A stretch of 64,000 nucleotides of DNA, from positions 992,001 to 1,056,000 of the forward strand of contig NC_063018.1 in the NCBI RefSeq assembly GCF_020509005.1. The letters are read 5' to 3'. A model generated the notes under the pieces. It had not been told where the DNA came from. It ran no database searches and saw only the letters and a list, made by a program, of their open reading frames with translations. Below, piece after piece: positions 11,159 to 22,462 of this stretch (position 1 is the first letter of the stretch; each line of letters starts with the position of its first letter). The position numbers and the translations under genes are program-made. Source of the DNA: Fulvia fulva (lineage: Eukaryota; Ascomycota; Dothideomycetes; Mycosphaerellales; Mycosphaerellaceae).

Positions 11159-11999
11159 ATGATGTTCCGCATGGGCTGGAGCGGTATGCTGGCGGCACTG
11201 GCATCCGCAGTCTCGACGTGTTCCGGTGGTAGGCGGAGAGGACACTGAACGTCACAAGTGCGCGTCTAATGATCATGATACAGCAAGAGATTTAGATCGA
11301 TCACGCGGTAGTCGTCACATATCGCGTCAAGCAGCAATTGCTCCTGGGATACCATTGAAAGTCCTAGCTGTCGGAGATTCGATTACACAGGGATTCAAGA
11401 GCACCGACGGCAATGGATATCGACTACACTTACTCGGATCTCTAATCGACGCTGGAAGCCAAGTCTCATACGTCGGATCGCAGCGTTCCGGAAACATGGA
11501 GAACAATGCCAACGATGGCTTCGTTGGGTGGACCATCAGCGAGATCGCGGAAGGAGCTCGACCAGACTTCAAATTGCTTCCGAATGTGGTATTACTTCAT
11601 GCTGGCACGAACGATATGGATAAGGATCCGGCGCCTGAGCCTTACGACACTGCGCCGGAGCGGTTGGCTAGTCTCGTTGACGAGATTCTGGGTGCGATTC
11701 CGGAGGTCACCTTGGTTGTGGCGCAGATCGTGCAATCTGGTAATCCGGGGACGAGAGATCGCATACCAGCGTACAATGCGGCAATATCGGGCATACTCAA
11801 CGAACGAGCTGCGAAGGGGAGCAAGATCCTCGCGATTGACATGTCGTCTATTGGAGTTGGTGGGAGCAACCTGATTGACAATCTGCACCCCAATGACAAG
11901 AGGTATGAGCTCATGGCTGGATTCTGGTTCGAGGCTTTGAAGCAGGCGAGTGAGAAGGGGTGGATTACAGCTCCGTGTGAGCCTTCTGCGGAGTTATGA
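11159..11999 (+). CDS. Secreted SGNH/GDSL-family hydrolase
   Basis: Esterase/lipase-type serine hydrolase, probably extracellular. Exon 1 (11159-11228) encodes a signal peptide, FRMGWSGMLAALASAVS. The intron 11229-11283 (GTAGGC ... TACAG) joins in frame to exon 2 (11284-11999). Block I is VLAVGDSITQGF (nucleophile Ser), block II has a Gly in YVGSQRSG, block III is LLHAGTNDM with the oxyanion Asn, and block V is DNLHPND with catalytic Asp and His. About 261 aa, typical of compact fungal SGNH hydrolases (acetylxylan- or rhamnogalacturonan-esterase-like). The substrate cannot be read from sequence. A start inside exon 2 would remove the signal peptide and was rejected. Confidence 0.9.
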
Positions 12000-12198
12000 A
12001 ATGACGCCGGCAGTCTACATGTATATGTTTGGTCAGACCGCCTCGTAGTACTGCTTGCCTGTATGACCATGGCAGTGGTAGCTCTACTGTGAATAAGACT
12101 TTACTCGCTTGTTTGACTGCCAATTCCCCTTAAGTTGACATGCCAGCCAGGACCATTTTCAGCCCCAGGTTGCCTGAGCACAGCCGGAAAACAACATT

Positions 12199-13041
12199 TC
12201 ACTTCTTACACCTCTTCATCCACGTATGCCGCATATCATACAGCGACCCAACATAACTATCCTCCCGATCCAACTCCTGCACCTTCCCCAACAGCGCCTT
12301 ACAAAGATCCACAAGAAACTGCGGATGGTTCTCCTCGTACTGCTTAGCAATCCAACTCGAACTGCCATAACGCACGTGCAGATACACCATGAGTTGCCTC
12401 GCCGGGGACCCCTCGGGGGTCCCGTCGTAGATGATGGCGACGTCCTCCTTGGTGGGGAACCAGCGGGCTCCTTCCTCGTCTTTCTCGTCGGAGAGGCGCA
12501 TGGAGGCGCAGAGGGCTTCGTTGCAGAAAGCGTCGTCTTGGATTTTCTCGCCGAAGATGTAGAGGCGTAGGAGGTGGTTGATGATGATGCTTTTGTCGGA
12601 CAGTATGGGGAGGTCTATGATGGAGGGGATTGAGATGCTGTGGCTGTAGAACCTGCGGGTTGAGAGGGTTAGTACTGCTTTCAGAGGTTGTCGCGAGGTT
12701 TAGTGTCCAGAGACTACTAGCCACTCTTTTCAAGCAAACACGTACCAGTCCACGTAGCATGCAACTATGGCGGCCTCATCCTCTGGCAACTCGATGACAC
12801 GAGTCTTGCCCTCCTGGCACTTCGCATCAAACGCCTTGCGAAAGTATTGCGACTGCTCCTTGATGACATCCTCGTGCACGTGGAACTCTTGTCGTTCGTC
12901 TCCAGTCCCGGCCGCAACAGTGACGAAGCCGCCCGAGAATCTGCGATGAGAAGATAGTCAGCAAGGGTGAGATCTTAAGGCGAATGCAGGGATGGGCGCG
13001 ACATACTTCGACTTCTTTGCGGTGCGAATACTGTCTGCCAT
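12199..13041 (-). CDS. BTB/POZ domain protein (YIFGEK type)
   Basis: Three exons: 13007-13041, 12746-12940 and 12199-12652. Introns 12941-13006 (GTATGT ... CGCAG) and 12653-12745 (GTACGT ... CGCAG) restore one 227-aa frame. The BTB domain starts at about residue 12 (FSGGFVTVAAG...EFHVHEDVIKEQSQYFRKAF) and continues with VIELPEDEAAIVACYVDWFY. It is followed by the helix LLRLYIFGEKIQDDAFCNEAL, shared with the paralogue at 18.6-19.6 kb. The C-terminal part has a TPEGSPARQLMV motif also found in that paralogue (TPQSSPVRKLMV). No second known domain. Such proteins form large lineage-specific families in Dothideomycetes; the function is unknown. Confidence 0.88.
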
Positions 13042-13463
13042 GATGATGCTTATGTGAGCGTGAGGTGGATCTCGAGTTGAAGAGAAGATGTTCTTTGTAG
13101 AGGCGAAGTGAATGGGTAAGCATCAGGTCACAGGCTCAACGTAACTTTATCCGATCATGCAGCGCTTCACGGCAAGCCTGCCGAAGCGTCAGCTTGGAAC
13201 TGGCTCACCATGTGATATGCCAAGGCAACCTTTCCAATGACTGACCAAGAGAATGACGACCAGTGCAGAATCCTTTGTCCCTATGATTCCGCGATCAACA
13301 CCAGTACTTTCCGTGACAGCCTCCAGCACTGCATAACGCAGTTGAGAGAACATAGTGTGACTGGTAGCTGTTTAGCAGGATATTCTGTGTTCCATAGTGT
13401 ATGTAGGTATGATGCTTTCTTGAATGATCAGGTCATTCAGGTCTCTTACACACCACCACCACC
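13042..13463. other. Intergenic between BTB gene and TMEM16 gene
   Basis: About 420 bp: the promoter side of the BTB gene and the 3' side of the TMEM16 gene. No element recognised. Confidence 0.5.
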
Positions 13464-15821
13464 TCAGAGCTCCTTCTTCGACTTCTCGCTTTGATTCGTG
13501 TCCATCTTGTGCTCGATCAAGCCTTTGCCAACCTGAGCGCTCTCTCGCCAGTTCCTCTGTCTGTTCCAGAAGCGCTCGAGCGCTGTTGAGGTCTTCAAAC
13601 TTCCCTGCCTGGCCTCTTCCTCCAGTGACTCTCTCGTGATTGGCTTCTCCTCGTATATGCCCATGTTCGGTGTCTGAGGAAGCTTTGCAAGACTGTCCTG
13701 AACCAGTCTCTGACGAGTCTCGTAGCGATCTCTGCGCTCCTTCTGCTTGCCTGGTGAGTCGATCTTGGAGATCGCGTTGGCAACTGCGCCATGTACGAGT
13801 AGGTACAGGTGTTCGCTAAAGAAGATGGACAACAGAAGACCCCAAGCCTTGATGTCGTGTGGCCGACCATCAGGACCGATGCCATCATTCGAGAACATGT
13901 AGGCCAGAGCTGGTGTTGTGATACTTCCCATCCAGGTCAAGAAGCTGAGAGCGTCCAGCCATGGTCCGATCGTGTCTGCTCTCCACGGTGTTGGGCGTTG
14001 CATTTCAATGCAGATCTTGACAGCGTCTGCACGAAGCTCGAACCAATTGTTGACCAGATAACTAACTGGCACAAGTGGCCAGACGACACTGAACAAGCTG
14101 AGGTATCCAAATTGGATGATCATTTCGCGGAGATCCTCATACACATCGTACGCTGGTAGCTCAGCCTCACTTCGCACACGGTCGAGAAACTCTTTCTCTT
14201 CTGGGTTGTCGTCCATGTCAGCGGACGGCGGCGACTGTAAAGCAGCACCAACGCGCTTGGCAGTCATCTCCTTGATCTTGAGAAAGCCTTGACGCTTCAG
14301 GTATGGCACAACGACCTCCATGGCAAAGTTGACGAGCTGCGCGGTGACGGCAAAGTAGATGACTTGCTTGCGCAGGCGGTCGGGATTGATCGTGAAGTGA
14401 CCTGGTTTCGTGCCCTTCTCGTCCATGTGTTCGTGTTGCTTAGCCGCGAACAGTCGACTAAAGACATCGAGATATGGCACCAGGACGCTGCCGAATGGGA
14501 CGTAGACGAATGCCGTGAGCATAATTCCCATGTAGGATGTGATGAAGTTGAGTACCAATAGCTTGCCAGTGTGTTGACGATCATATTTCGAGTCTGTTTC
14601 GTAGTTCTCGAAGTCATTGAGGCGCTTCGCGAGGTTCGTCATGACCCCACTAAGGAGAGGTAGGCATGTCGTTAGGATCACGGTAGGAGTGAACGTCAAG
14701 ATCGACTTGCCAGGACCGGTGTAAACCTCACCAATGAAGATCTCGATCGCGAAGCAGAGTAGGATGAGACTACCCAGTACCACGACAGCTGCTATCGCGA
14801 ACGGAATCTGCAAGAGCTGGCGCTTGAGACGGTCCTCCCATGGGAAGATGAGTTGCTTCTCGCCAGTCGCTGGGTCCTCGACCTCCTTGGTTGGTCGGAA
14901 GTCGTGACGCTTGTTCTCGATGTTGCCAACACCACGGACGCCCCATCTGATGGCAAGATCACCTTCCTTGTGCTTCCACCACTCGATGAAGACAGTAGCC
15001 CAGAGGCAGGAGAAGATTGCATACAGCGGGCTGAAGGAGCCTAGCACTAGCCAGGCGAAGAATCCAAATCCTGCGGGAGCTAACAGGAAAGTGAAGTATG
15101 TCTGTTCGAAGGCGAAGTAGAAGGCCACTTTCTCGCCAAAGCGATCCCGAATGTTGTCAAGATCTTCAGTCTGGATCTGCCACTGAGTAGCCCACTTCGT
15201 CATAAGCTGTTTGTTGAACGTATGGTCGTGCAACGCGAACACGCTTTCCACATACGGCCACTCACGAGACTTCGGTCGAATGCCAGCTCCGCCATCTTGT
15301 TCATAGTTTGTGATGAGTTGATAGATGATCCGGAGACGTTCCGCATCAGTCAGTGGATCTTGCTCGAGAGAGGCTCGAACGTCAGTAGCAGGCTCTCCAG
15401 CTCGTACACCATGGATCCAGTCCTTGACACGACTTCTGTAGATCTCGGCGTACATGTGCTCAGCACTTGCCACTCTGGTGAAGGCCAGCAGGGAGTCCTC
15501 CTTGCCATTCCGGGTTTCAATAGCCAGACCGACTTGTGCCAGTCTTTGACAGAGTTGCTCGAAGCTCGCGGCGGCCTTGACCTTTTCTGAAGGCGGAGAG
15601 CGGAAAACAATCACATAGTCGACGTCCATGTTGGTGGACAAGGCATGACTCTTAGCCATATCGCCTGGTACCAGCTGGGTCGTGACCAGCTCACTAATAG
15701 TTCGTGGAAATGTTGACCGCTTCTTGATGGGCTGCAATTGTACGTCAAGATCGTCTGCGGATGCTGTTGTCTTCTTCTTGATGATTACCAGCGGCGTGCC
15801 GGTGTCGTCCTGCTCCGACAT
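13464..15821 (-). CDS. TMEM16/anoctamin family lipid scramblase (Ist2-like)
   Basis: Intronless gene of 785 aa. Fungal TMEM16 proteins are Ca2+-activated phospholipid scramblases and, in the case of yeast Ist2, ER-plasma membrane tethers. The N-terminal cytosolic ferredoxin-like domain includes MDVDYVIVFR. The membrane part carries about ten segments, starting with FYFAFEQTYFTFLLAPAGFG. The Ca2+-site helices are recognisable: FAMEVVVPYL (TM6 Glu), YEDLREMIIQFGYLSLF (TM7 Asp/Glu) and NWFELRADAVKI (TM8 Glu, Asp). The C-terminal tail is basic/acidic and lacks the long polybasic sorting signal of yeast Ist2, so it resembles nhTMEM16/afTMEM16 more. The start was set at MSEQDDTG because the longer frame begins with a TTG codon. 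Activity is inferred from conserved residues. Confidence 0.93.
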   Translation of the reverse strand: MSEQDDTGTPLVIIKKKTTASADDLDVQLQPIKKRSTFPRTISELVTTQLVPGDMAKSHALSTNMDVDYVIVFRSPPSEKVKAAASFEQLCQRLAQVGLAIETRNGKEDSLLAFTRVASAEHMYAEIYRSRVKDWIHGVRAGEPATDVRASLEQDPLTDAERLRIIYQLITNYEQDGGAGIRPKSREWPYVESVFALHDHTFNKQLMTKWATQWQIQTEDLDNIRDRFGEKVAFYFAFEQTYFTFLLAPAGFGFFAWLVLGSFSPLYAIFSCLWATVFIEWWKHKEGDLAIRWGVRGVGNIENKRHDFRPTKEVEDPATGEKQLIFPWEDRLKRQLLQIPFAIAAVVVLGSLILLCFAIEIFIGEVYTGPGKSILTFTPTVILTTCLPLLSGVMTNLAKRLNDFENYETDSKYDRQHTGKLLVLNFITSYMGIMLTAFVYVPFGSVLVPYLDVFSRLFAAKQHEHMDEKGTKPGHFTINPDRLRKQVIYFAVTAQLVNFAMEVVVPYLKRQGFLKIKEMTAKRVGAALQSPPSADMDDNPEEKEFLDRVRSEAELPAYDVYEDLREMIIQFGYLSLFSVVWPLVPVSYLVNNWFELRADAVKICIEMQRPTPWRADTIGPWLDALSFLTWMGSITTPALAYMFSNDGIGPDGRPHDIKAWGLLLSIFFSEHLYLLVHGAVANAISKIDSPGKQKERRDRYETRQRLVQDSLAKLPQTPNMGIYEEKPITRESLEEEARQGSLKTSTALERFWNRQRNWRESAQVGKGLIEHKMDTNQSEKSKKEL

Positions 15822-17792
15822 GCACTTTGAAGTGGAACAGGTAAGGATGTGCAATGCTAAGGAGATATAGAAGCGGACTAGGTACGTAACGGCGTTGTTG
15901 GTCCAGCCAATGTGTCAAGATGTCGTTTGTTTGGGCGAAGACTTTCCAGGTTTCAGTAGTCGCGCAAGTGGCAGGTGAACGTCATCCTGCATTGGAGAGA
16001 GAAAGCGCGGCCACGTTGTGTCGGTCTTGGCAGATCTCGCGTGCCTGATCTCGCGTGCCTTTCGTGATTGTCCTCAATATCAATATCAATATCAACCTTG
16101 TTCGTCAGACACGCATCATGCATGGCACAACGACATAAGTGAGATCCCACGGACTCGTCAGATATGAATGGTCAAAAACCTATATACATGCTGTGACAAC
16201 AGTGCTATACATACAAGGGGTGTTTCGCGACATCATCGCGTCCCTATGCAGTGATGAATTCCAGTCTGATCTTCATTCACACATGCCAGCGCTGATACCA
16301 TCGGCGCAGCTCGAGACCCGCTGAGGCTCTCATGCGACGTGACTGACTCTTCACTAGCTTCTTTGGGGGCTTTCAACCCCTTCGCCAGCAGTTGTTAAGT
16401 CATCTGACTTTTCGACAGCTTCGATGTTCGCGAAAGCGCGGCGGCGACGTTCCTACTGCCTCGCGAAACCAATCGGATCGAAGGAGTGTCCCTGCTGGGA
16501 TCCTAATCATGCCCGGGCCATTCAGCCCATCAACAGGCTCAATCGGACGATTCGTCAGGGACCCGATCGATGGCCGAAGGCCGTATGGTGCTTCCTCCAG
16601 AGCTGCGTTCGATCAACTGGACTCGTTAGATGGTCAAGACCTGCCAGGGCTGGTCGACAGGAGTCTTCGCCGTCTTCCGGTCGATGGAATAGGGGCGGGC
16701 GAGGGGAGAGCTTGTGTTGAAGGGGGTTCAGGGACAGGGCGATGCTGGTGATATCCAAGGCTTTCCGAGCTGGGTCATCTACAGCGGACCATATTTAAAT
16801 TGGAGGCCACGCCTATCGAGCTCCCTTAGACTGCAGTCGACTCAGTCAGCTCTTCTCTAGGAATCTTACCGTAGAGTTGGAAGGAAAGGACATGGTCGTC
16901 ACGATGGATAGTTCATCCAGGCTTTGCAAATGCCAACCTTAGTGCTGAGATAAGAACGATACCTCAAGTAGTTGAGCCGAGGCTTCAGCAGCTGTTTTAT
17001 CGAAAATGGGAGAGGTGATCTTGAGGTCAACGTTTGTTGATGGCTCCGACTCCGCTGTAGATACGCTTCGACCTCATGGCATGATTCGAAGGCACTGCTG
17101 GACCGCGCCATTCGAGGGAGACACCAGGAGGCAGGTTCTCTGCGTTAGCATGCATCGCGGAAGCCATCCCCTTAACGTTGGCCGGTCGCTGACGCTTCTG
17201 TGGGCGGTGGTAGAGCATGCTCGCTATCCTCCGTGATTTGAGCCATGGCACACATCGGTTCGTGGTTGCAAGGGCATGACGCCTGCTCCGTGGAGATATT
17301 GTATCGTGTGCTCGTGAATCGCTCGTCCACTGAAGCCCTCAAGTCATCGCCCTCTGATGAGTAGCGAAATCGAATGAAATCGCGAGATGGAGCATCTATC
17401 CTGAGCGGCATCTTCTCGGCAGTTGAGAACAAGCAATGCTGGTCGTCTCGAAGCAACATCGCGTCTTGAACTTCACAGCGTCATCATCGGACTTCCAAAC
17501 CATCACCAAAGTCATGTTGTTGACACTGACCATGATTGATGAAAGATAGAGCGAGATAAGACGCGCCCAGATATGGTTACCGCGCAAAACGGTCAGTCGC
17601 GTACATGACGCGAACTGCATATCTACAACGTCACCGCTCCATCATCTTTCTTGAAGCTCTCTCCCGAACAGCACTCTGACAAGCAAAGCTCTAACCGTAC
17701 TCTAACCATACAGCTACACGAGCCTGAATCGACTGCCGCTTCAGGATTCTCCCGCCAACAAAACAACTACAACAAACTCAACAACGCTCATC
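15822..17792. other. Gene-poor stretch with small tandem repeats
   Basis: About 2 kb with only short, unrelated open frames. It contains a 14-bp tandem duplication (GATCTCGCGTGCCT at 16033-16046 and 16047-16060) and 3.7 copies of TCAATA at 16074-16095. The segment before 17793 is CT/CA-rich, typical of a strong fungal promoter. Confidence 0.45.
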
Positions 17793-18319
17793 ATGTCGCT
17801 CTTCCGATCAAGCCTCCTGCGCTCCGCTCCTCGCACAACCAGCCTCAATGTAGCTGCCCGACGCTTCGCCAGCGGTGACTACGGCTCAGGCGCCGTCAAG
17901 CCTGGCACACCCAACAACGCCGTCGACAAGGAGCACCCAGGCCCACCGCCACCCAGCGTGGCTCAAAAGGGCAACGAGCATAAGTCAGGCAGCAACGACT
18001 CGCAAAAGAGCGACAGCAACGATGCACAGAAGTCTGGCTCATCATCATCAAGTGGAAAGAGTACGTCTGATAAACCTCAACCAAAGATCCTCAGCGCAAA
18101 CCCGCCAGCCGAGGGACAGGAGCCCGAGGATGTGGCCGAACACAACAGAGAGATGGCACAGAGAGCTGACAAAGCGGCTGAGAAGGTGAGCAATGAAGAT
18201 GCGAAAGACGATAAGGTTTCGAAAGGGTTCTGGTCAGGTAAGAGAACTCATATCCACGTTTTGGTGAAGGACGTGCTGACATGAACACAGGTACAGGTGG
18301 ACGGGATCGCGAACCGTAG
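17793..18319 (+). CDS. Small mitochondrial hydrophilic protein
   Basis: Exon 1 is 17793-18237, the intron is 18238-18290 (GTAAGA ... ACACAG) and exon 2 is 18291-18319; 157 aa. The N-terminus, FRSSLLRSAPRTTSLNVAARRFASG, has the arginine spacing of a mitochondrial presequence with a likely cleavage after RRFAS. The rest is disordered and very polar: repeated KSGSNDSQKSDSNDAQKSG, a Ser run, then an acidic/basic helix (EHNREMAQRADKAAEKVSNEDAKDDK), ending GFWSGTGGRDREP. No catalytic domain. Proteins with this layout are widespread and uncharacterised in filamentous ascomycetes. Location is inferred, function unknown. Confidence 0.75.
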
Positions 18320-18586
18320 ATTGCATGGCAGGCGCGCTTTGCATTTCCACGGCGTTGACAGTGTAGGATCCGACAGACTTGTGTACCAGTAGCAAATGAA
18401 TCAGAATGACAGACACCATGAGACATACAGATAATGTTTGCACCAGCACTTCCAAGACATGCATCACACACAAGAGCCAGGGCGTTGCAACTTATAACAG
18501 CTTACATTTGCAAGCCGTTGATTGTGACGGCGTGCACATCACTGCAGGAACCTCTCATGATACCATTAGAATGGGAGTCTCCCAGT

Positions 18587-19594
18587 ATGACATCCCATCA
18601 TCCACATAACATGCTAGCAGTCAACAGAAGTCAGTTCAATCCGGTGCCCACCTACCGCGCGCTGAAGAGAAAGCGGGCAGATGAAGATCAGGAGATCGCA
18701 ACTATGATGAAGCTCCGGGCATCACAAGACGTCGACCTTGCTTGCATGGCGGAAGGAGCTCGGGCGCTGAAAACAAGGCGGTGAATAGTTCAGTTGGTCT
18801 TCATCAACATTCCATGGCTGACTGCAAAGTAGTTTCGATACTGGAACCATCGACATTGTTGTCGGCAGTGCTAGGCCTCGGACCTTCCTCGTGCCACAAG
18901 TTCTGCTGCACCATGCATCTCCCGTCTTCTGCAATATGCTCAAAGGCTCGTGGAAAGAGGCCAAGACCGGTCGCATCGAACTCCCAGACGACGAACCAGA
19001 TACCGTCAACCTTTACATCGATTTTTGGCAAGTGGCAAGATCGCCTCTCAGCCTGAGAACGGTCTTCATCTCAACATCAACGAACTCCAGGGGTTGGAGT
19101 GGAGAACCCTCGCGGAGCTCTACATTTTCGGAGAAAAGTATCAAGACGACCCCTTCTGCAATGCTGTCGTATCAGCCATGGCAGATCTCTCAGATAGGCG
19201 GGCCTGCGTCCAAGACATCATGCCAAACTCTCCATCAGATGCAACAGAAGAGGACTTTATCGATCACATGGGGGAGAGACTCGAGCGAGCGCTGAAGCGA
19301 GGAGATCTCCAGGACCGTTGGGCCAAGCATCCCTACCAGAAAGTTGTTGAACTCATCTATGGCGGTACACCACAAAGCTCACCAGTTCGAAAGTTGATGG
19401 TGGCAATCCATATCAAAGAACCTGCCATGCCAGCTTGGATGAAGGATGAAAGTGATGGGCGGAATGCGGAGTTCACGAAGGATCTGCTGGGAGCTTTGTT
19501 TGAGGAGAGGAGGATGGCATCGGTGGAGCAGCTGAAGCGGTATGCTGGAAAGCATGCCATGTTCGCGCGCCGGGAGGAGTTCTTTAAGAAATAA
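18587..19594 (+). CDS. BTB/POZ domain protein (YIFGEK type), apparent frameshift
   Basis: Exon 1 is 18587-18780, the intron is 18781-18832 (GTGAAT ... branch GGCTGAC ... TAG) and exon 2 starts at 18833. The BTB core follows: TIDIVVGSARPRTFLVPQVL, NMLKGSWKEA and IELPDDEPDTVNLYIDF. At the T5 run 19022-19026 the frame is lost. Adding one T continues as LASGKIASQPENGLHLN, the normal BTB 'L.SGKI' strand, and leads to ELYIFGEKYQDDPFCN and the C-terminal half to 19594. A 59-bp intron (donor GTGGCA) would also mend the frame, but it deletes a segment conserved in the 12.2-13.0 kb paralogue. The start is uncertain (18434, 18587 or 18611). About 315 aa if intact. Confidence 0.75.
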
Positions 19595-20375
19595 TTGGGG
19601 TTTCTCGTTGTTTTCTACACCTCTGGTCAGCAGCTTATGTTACCGCATGTGTTGAGTGCATGTATTCGACAGAGAGCACGAAACATCGATGTCATTGTTC
19701 CAGAGCGACTACTGCATTTATGCAGTCGTTCTTGCCTGCCCTGTGCTGGACCCACATCCCCGGACTCCATGTAGGTTGCTTGACTTCTCTTGGCTGCCGA
19801 CATGAAAAACTGCCGCGATCTGCCCTTCCTACTACTCTAGCAACTTTCAAGACAGTGAGCTTCGCCTAGACCAACGAAACCCCAAAGAATCGCATTCGAC
19901 GCTCACGCACATGGTTGCTATCGATCGCATCGGACCCAAGAGCAGCAGCCTATGAACGGTACATCCAAGAAGTCAATATGTCCATGACTTCTAAGATGTG
20001 GGGCCCCCACTTCGGCACATGTCACGGTCCCGGACGACCGCACCGGCCACAAACCACCGCCAAGCTCACCCCCCAAGTATCTCGGCAGGAACTCACCAGT
20101 GTAGCCCACACCTTTGTGCGACATCTGGTTGTTTTTCCAAATAATGTCGACACCAAGGATGTCTAGGAGACGTATCATTCGTGGTTGGTGATGCCTCCGC
20201 TATGGCATCATCCAATGGCTTGAAGTTTAAATGCTCCATGGACCCTTCCAGTTTTCCCCAAGATTGTTTGGCACCTAAGTGTGAGATGCGAAGATGTGGA
20301 TACTTAAACATGGTTTGCCCGCATGTGTGGTCTGCTCTGATGTATACATTTTGAGGTGTTTGGAAGATCAGCAAG
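19595..20375. other. Intergenic
   Basis: About 780 bp with nothing recognised apart from 3' flank of the BTB gene and 5' flank of the GST-like gene. Confidence 0.5.
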
Positions 20376-21395
20376 ATGGCGGCTAAAGTGATTCACTTCG
20401 ACTATGGTAAATCGTTCTCCTGCCACTCTTCGATCTCTACCACCTCTAAAACATATCCTAGAATTCTCCCCCGTCGGCCAAAAGACCAAATTGGTCCTGA
20501 AAGCAGCCGGCATCCCCTTCGAACGATGCGACCAACCCGCCCTGCTCCCGCGCCCATCTCTCGAAGCCCTGGACATCACATACCGCCGCATCCCCCTCCT
20601 CGCAATCGGCAAGGACATCTACTGCGACTCCGAGCTCGTCATCAAGGTCGCTCTTGAGCAGCTAGGAAAGCTCCCCACCTCCCTCGCCGACAAGGCCTTC
20701 AAGGAGTGGGGCGATAATGTCTTCTCGGACGTGTGCCTTCTCATTCCAGCAGAAGTGCTGACCCCAGAATTCAACAAGGACCGCGGCGCGGTGAATTTCA
20801 TGTCCATCCAACGACCTGATTTGAAATCTGCACGCCCCTCCTCGCTGGCGCAGTTCCAGGGTCGACTCAAGCAAATCGAAGAACACTTCTTCCTTTCTGG
20901 AGGTCCTTTCATCAACGGTGCCAATATCAGCTTGGCGGATATCGAGGCGGTCTGGCCGGTGAGGTGGGCGTTTAAGTATTTGGGTGTTGACAAGGATGCG
21001 GGTGTTGGTAAGGATAAGTTCCCGAGGGTGTGGAAGTGGATTGAGAGCATGCCGGATGTTACTGCGCCGGAGATCAGTGCGGAGGATACGCATGCGAGTA
21101 TTCGAGGGGCGCAGTATACGGCGAAGGAGATTGGGATTGCGAAGGATGATCCCACTGGACTGCAGGCGGGGACAAGGGTCAACGTGGAGAGCTTTGAGTA
21201 AGTGCTGCTGAGTGATGGTGATGTTTTGAGTTGTTACTGATATTGTGTAGCACCAAGGCAGGCGCATATCCACAAGCGGGGAAGCTTGTCGGACTCAGTG
21301 ATGAGGAGATTGTGCTGGAGCTCAAGGATGGTGTGAGGCTGCACTTCCCCAGAGTGGGATATCTCGTTCGTGATGCGAATGCTGTTGTCGACTGA
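20376..21395 (+). CDS. Glutathione S-transferase-like protein
   Basis: Three exons: 20376-20406, 20462-21197 and 21251-21395. The introns are 20407-20461 (GTAAAT ... CCTAG) and 21198-21250 (GTAAGT ... GTGTAG); 303 aa. The thioredoxin-like N-domain is HFDYEFSPVGQKTKLVLKAAGIPFE, continuing to YRRIPLLAIGKDIYCDSELVI, where IPLL and DSELV hold the cis-Pro and Ser-type glutathione-binding positions. An all-helical C-domain includes GGPFINGANISLADIEAVWPVRW, the usual 'sLADi' GST C-capping motif. The last 60 residues extend beyond a typical GST. No obvious catalytic Tyr/Ser/Cys can be fixed. It is convergent with the SDR gene (115 bp apart). The fold is confident, the substrate is not. Confidence 0.87.
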
Positions 21396-21510
21396 ATGCG
21401 ATTGTCGAGGGAGACGCAAGCTCGATGTAGATCATAGATCAGTTCGTAATGCCACTTTTCACGATACAATGCCATCCTGTCTCCCAAGCTGCCGTCAACG
21501 GTGATGTTCT

Positions 21511-22462
21511 TCACCACTCAATGACCTCCTCATGCTGCCAAAACTCTCCGGTCTTGCCTCCAATGTCCTGCAACGCCAACATAACCGGCGTCTGCGCTCC
21601 TTGATCCGGCGTCTTCCTTCCCCTTCCCTTCGTCATATCCGTATTGACATATCCCGGACAACACGCATTGATCAAAATATTCTTCTTCCTCCAGCTCCCC
21701 TCCAATGCCAATGCTTTGGTATAAGCCGTCTCACCAGCTTTACTAACACCATATGCAATACTCGGGAACCCCTCCTCTTTCTCCTGCCCTGCCTCGACGG
21801 CCTTCTGGAACTGCTGCATGATCGCCGTAACGGCGGGCACATCCTTCTTCGCCGCAGCCAAGAACGCCTCGCGAATCTCATCTGAATACTTGTTGAGTTT
21901 CCCACTCATACTGCTGACATTCACCAACCTGCCCCCTTCCCTTATCAACGGCAGCAGACTCTGGCATATCTCCAATGTACCGAAATAGTTCGTCTGTAAT
22001 GTCTTCTTGACCACCCCAGCGTCGAAGCCTTCCATTGCGATTCCGGCATTGTTGATCAGGATATCGATGCCGTCGGAATGCTCTTTCTGCAGGAAATCTC
22101 GAAAGTCCTGGACGGATTTTGTTTGGTCTATGTCCACGGCGTGGTACTTGATGGTTGTGTCGCCGCCATGTTGGGAGAGGACGCCGGCGTCTTTGAATTG
22201 GGGGTCGGAGGTGAGGGTGTTGAGGGCTTCTTGGCCGCGTTCGGGGGAGCGGGCGGTGAGGTAGATTAGGAAGGGGCCCGAATTCAATGGCGAGGTAGGG
22301 TATTGGAGGGCGAGTTGTCGGACTGGCGGAGTCATGTTAGTGGGTGGTCTTTCGGTGGTCGAGGAAGAGTCGATATGCTATCGGGAATATCTCCTTACCA
22401 ATGGCGAGACCAACGCCCTTGTTGGCACCTGTTACGGCGGCAATGCGAGATTGAACAGCCAT
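21511..22462 (-). CDS. Short-chain dehydrogenase, carbonyl-reductase type
   Basis: Start exon 22399-22462, intron 22323-22398 (GTAAGG ... CGCCAG) and main exon 21511-22322; 291 aa. The cofactor motif is VTGANKGVGLAI (TGxxxGxG), followed by TARSPERG, whose Arg suggests NADPH preference. Also seen are ILINNAGIAMEG (NNAG), NVSSMSGKL (catalytic Ser), YGVSKAGETA (catalytic Tyr and Lys) and CPGYVNTDMTKG after it. The insertion between the Ser and the Tyr (about 40 residues) is characteristic of monomeric carbonyl reductases (CBR1 family). Probably cytosolic reduction of quinones or carbonyls. Convergent with the GST-like gene; the pair may both act in detoxification, which is inference. Confidence 0.93.

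Noticed and set aside
17172..17620. Minus-strand short frames with a CNHEPMC segment
   Set aside because: Three short frames cannot be joined with convincing splice sites into a known domain.
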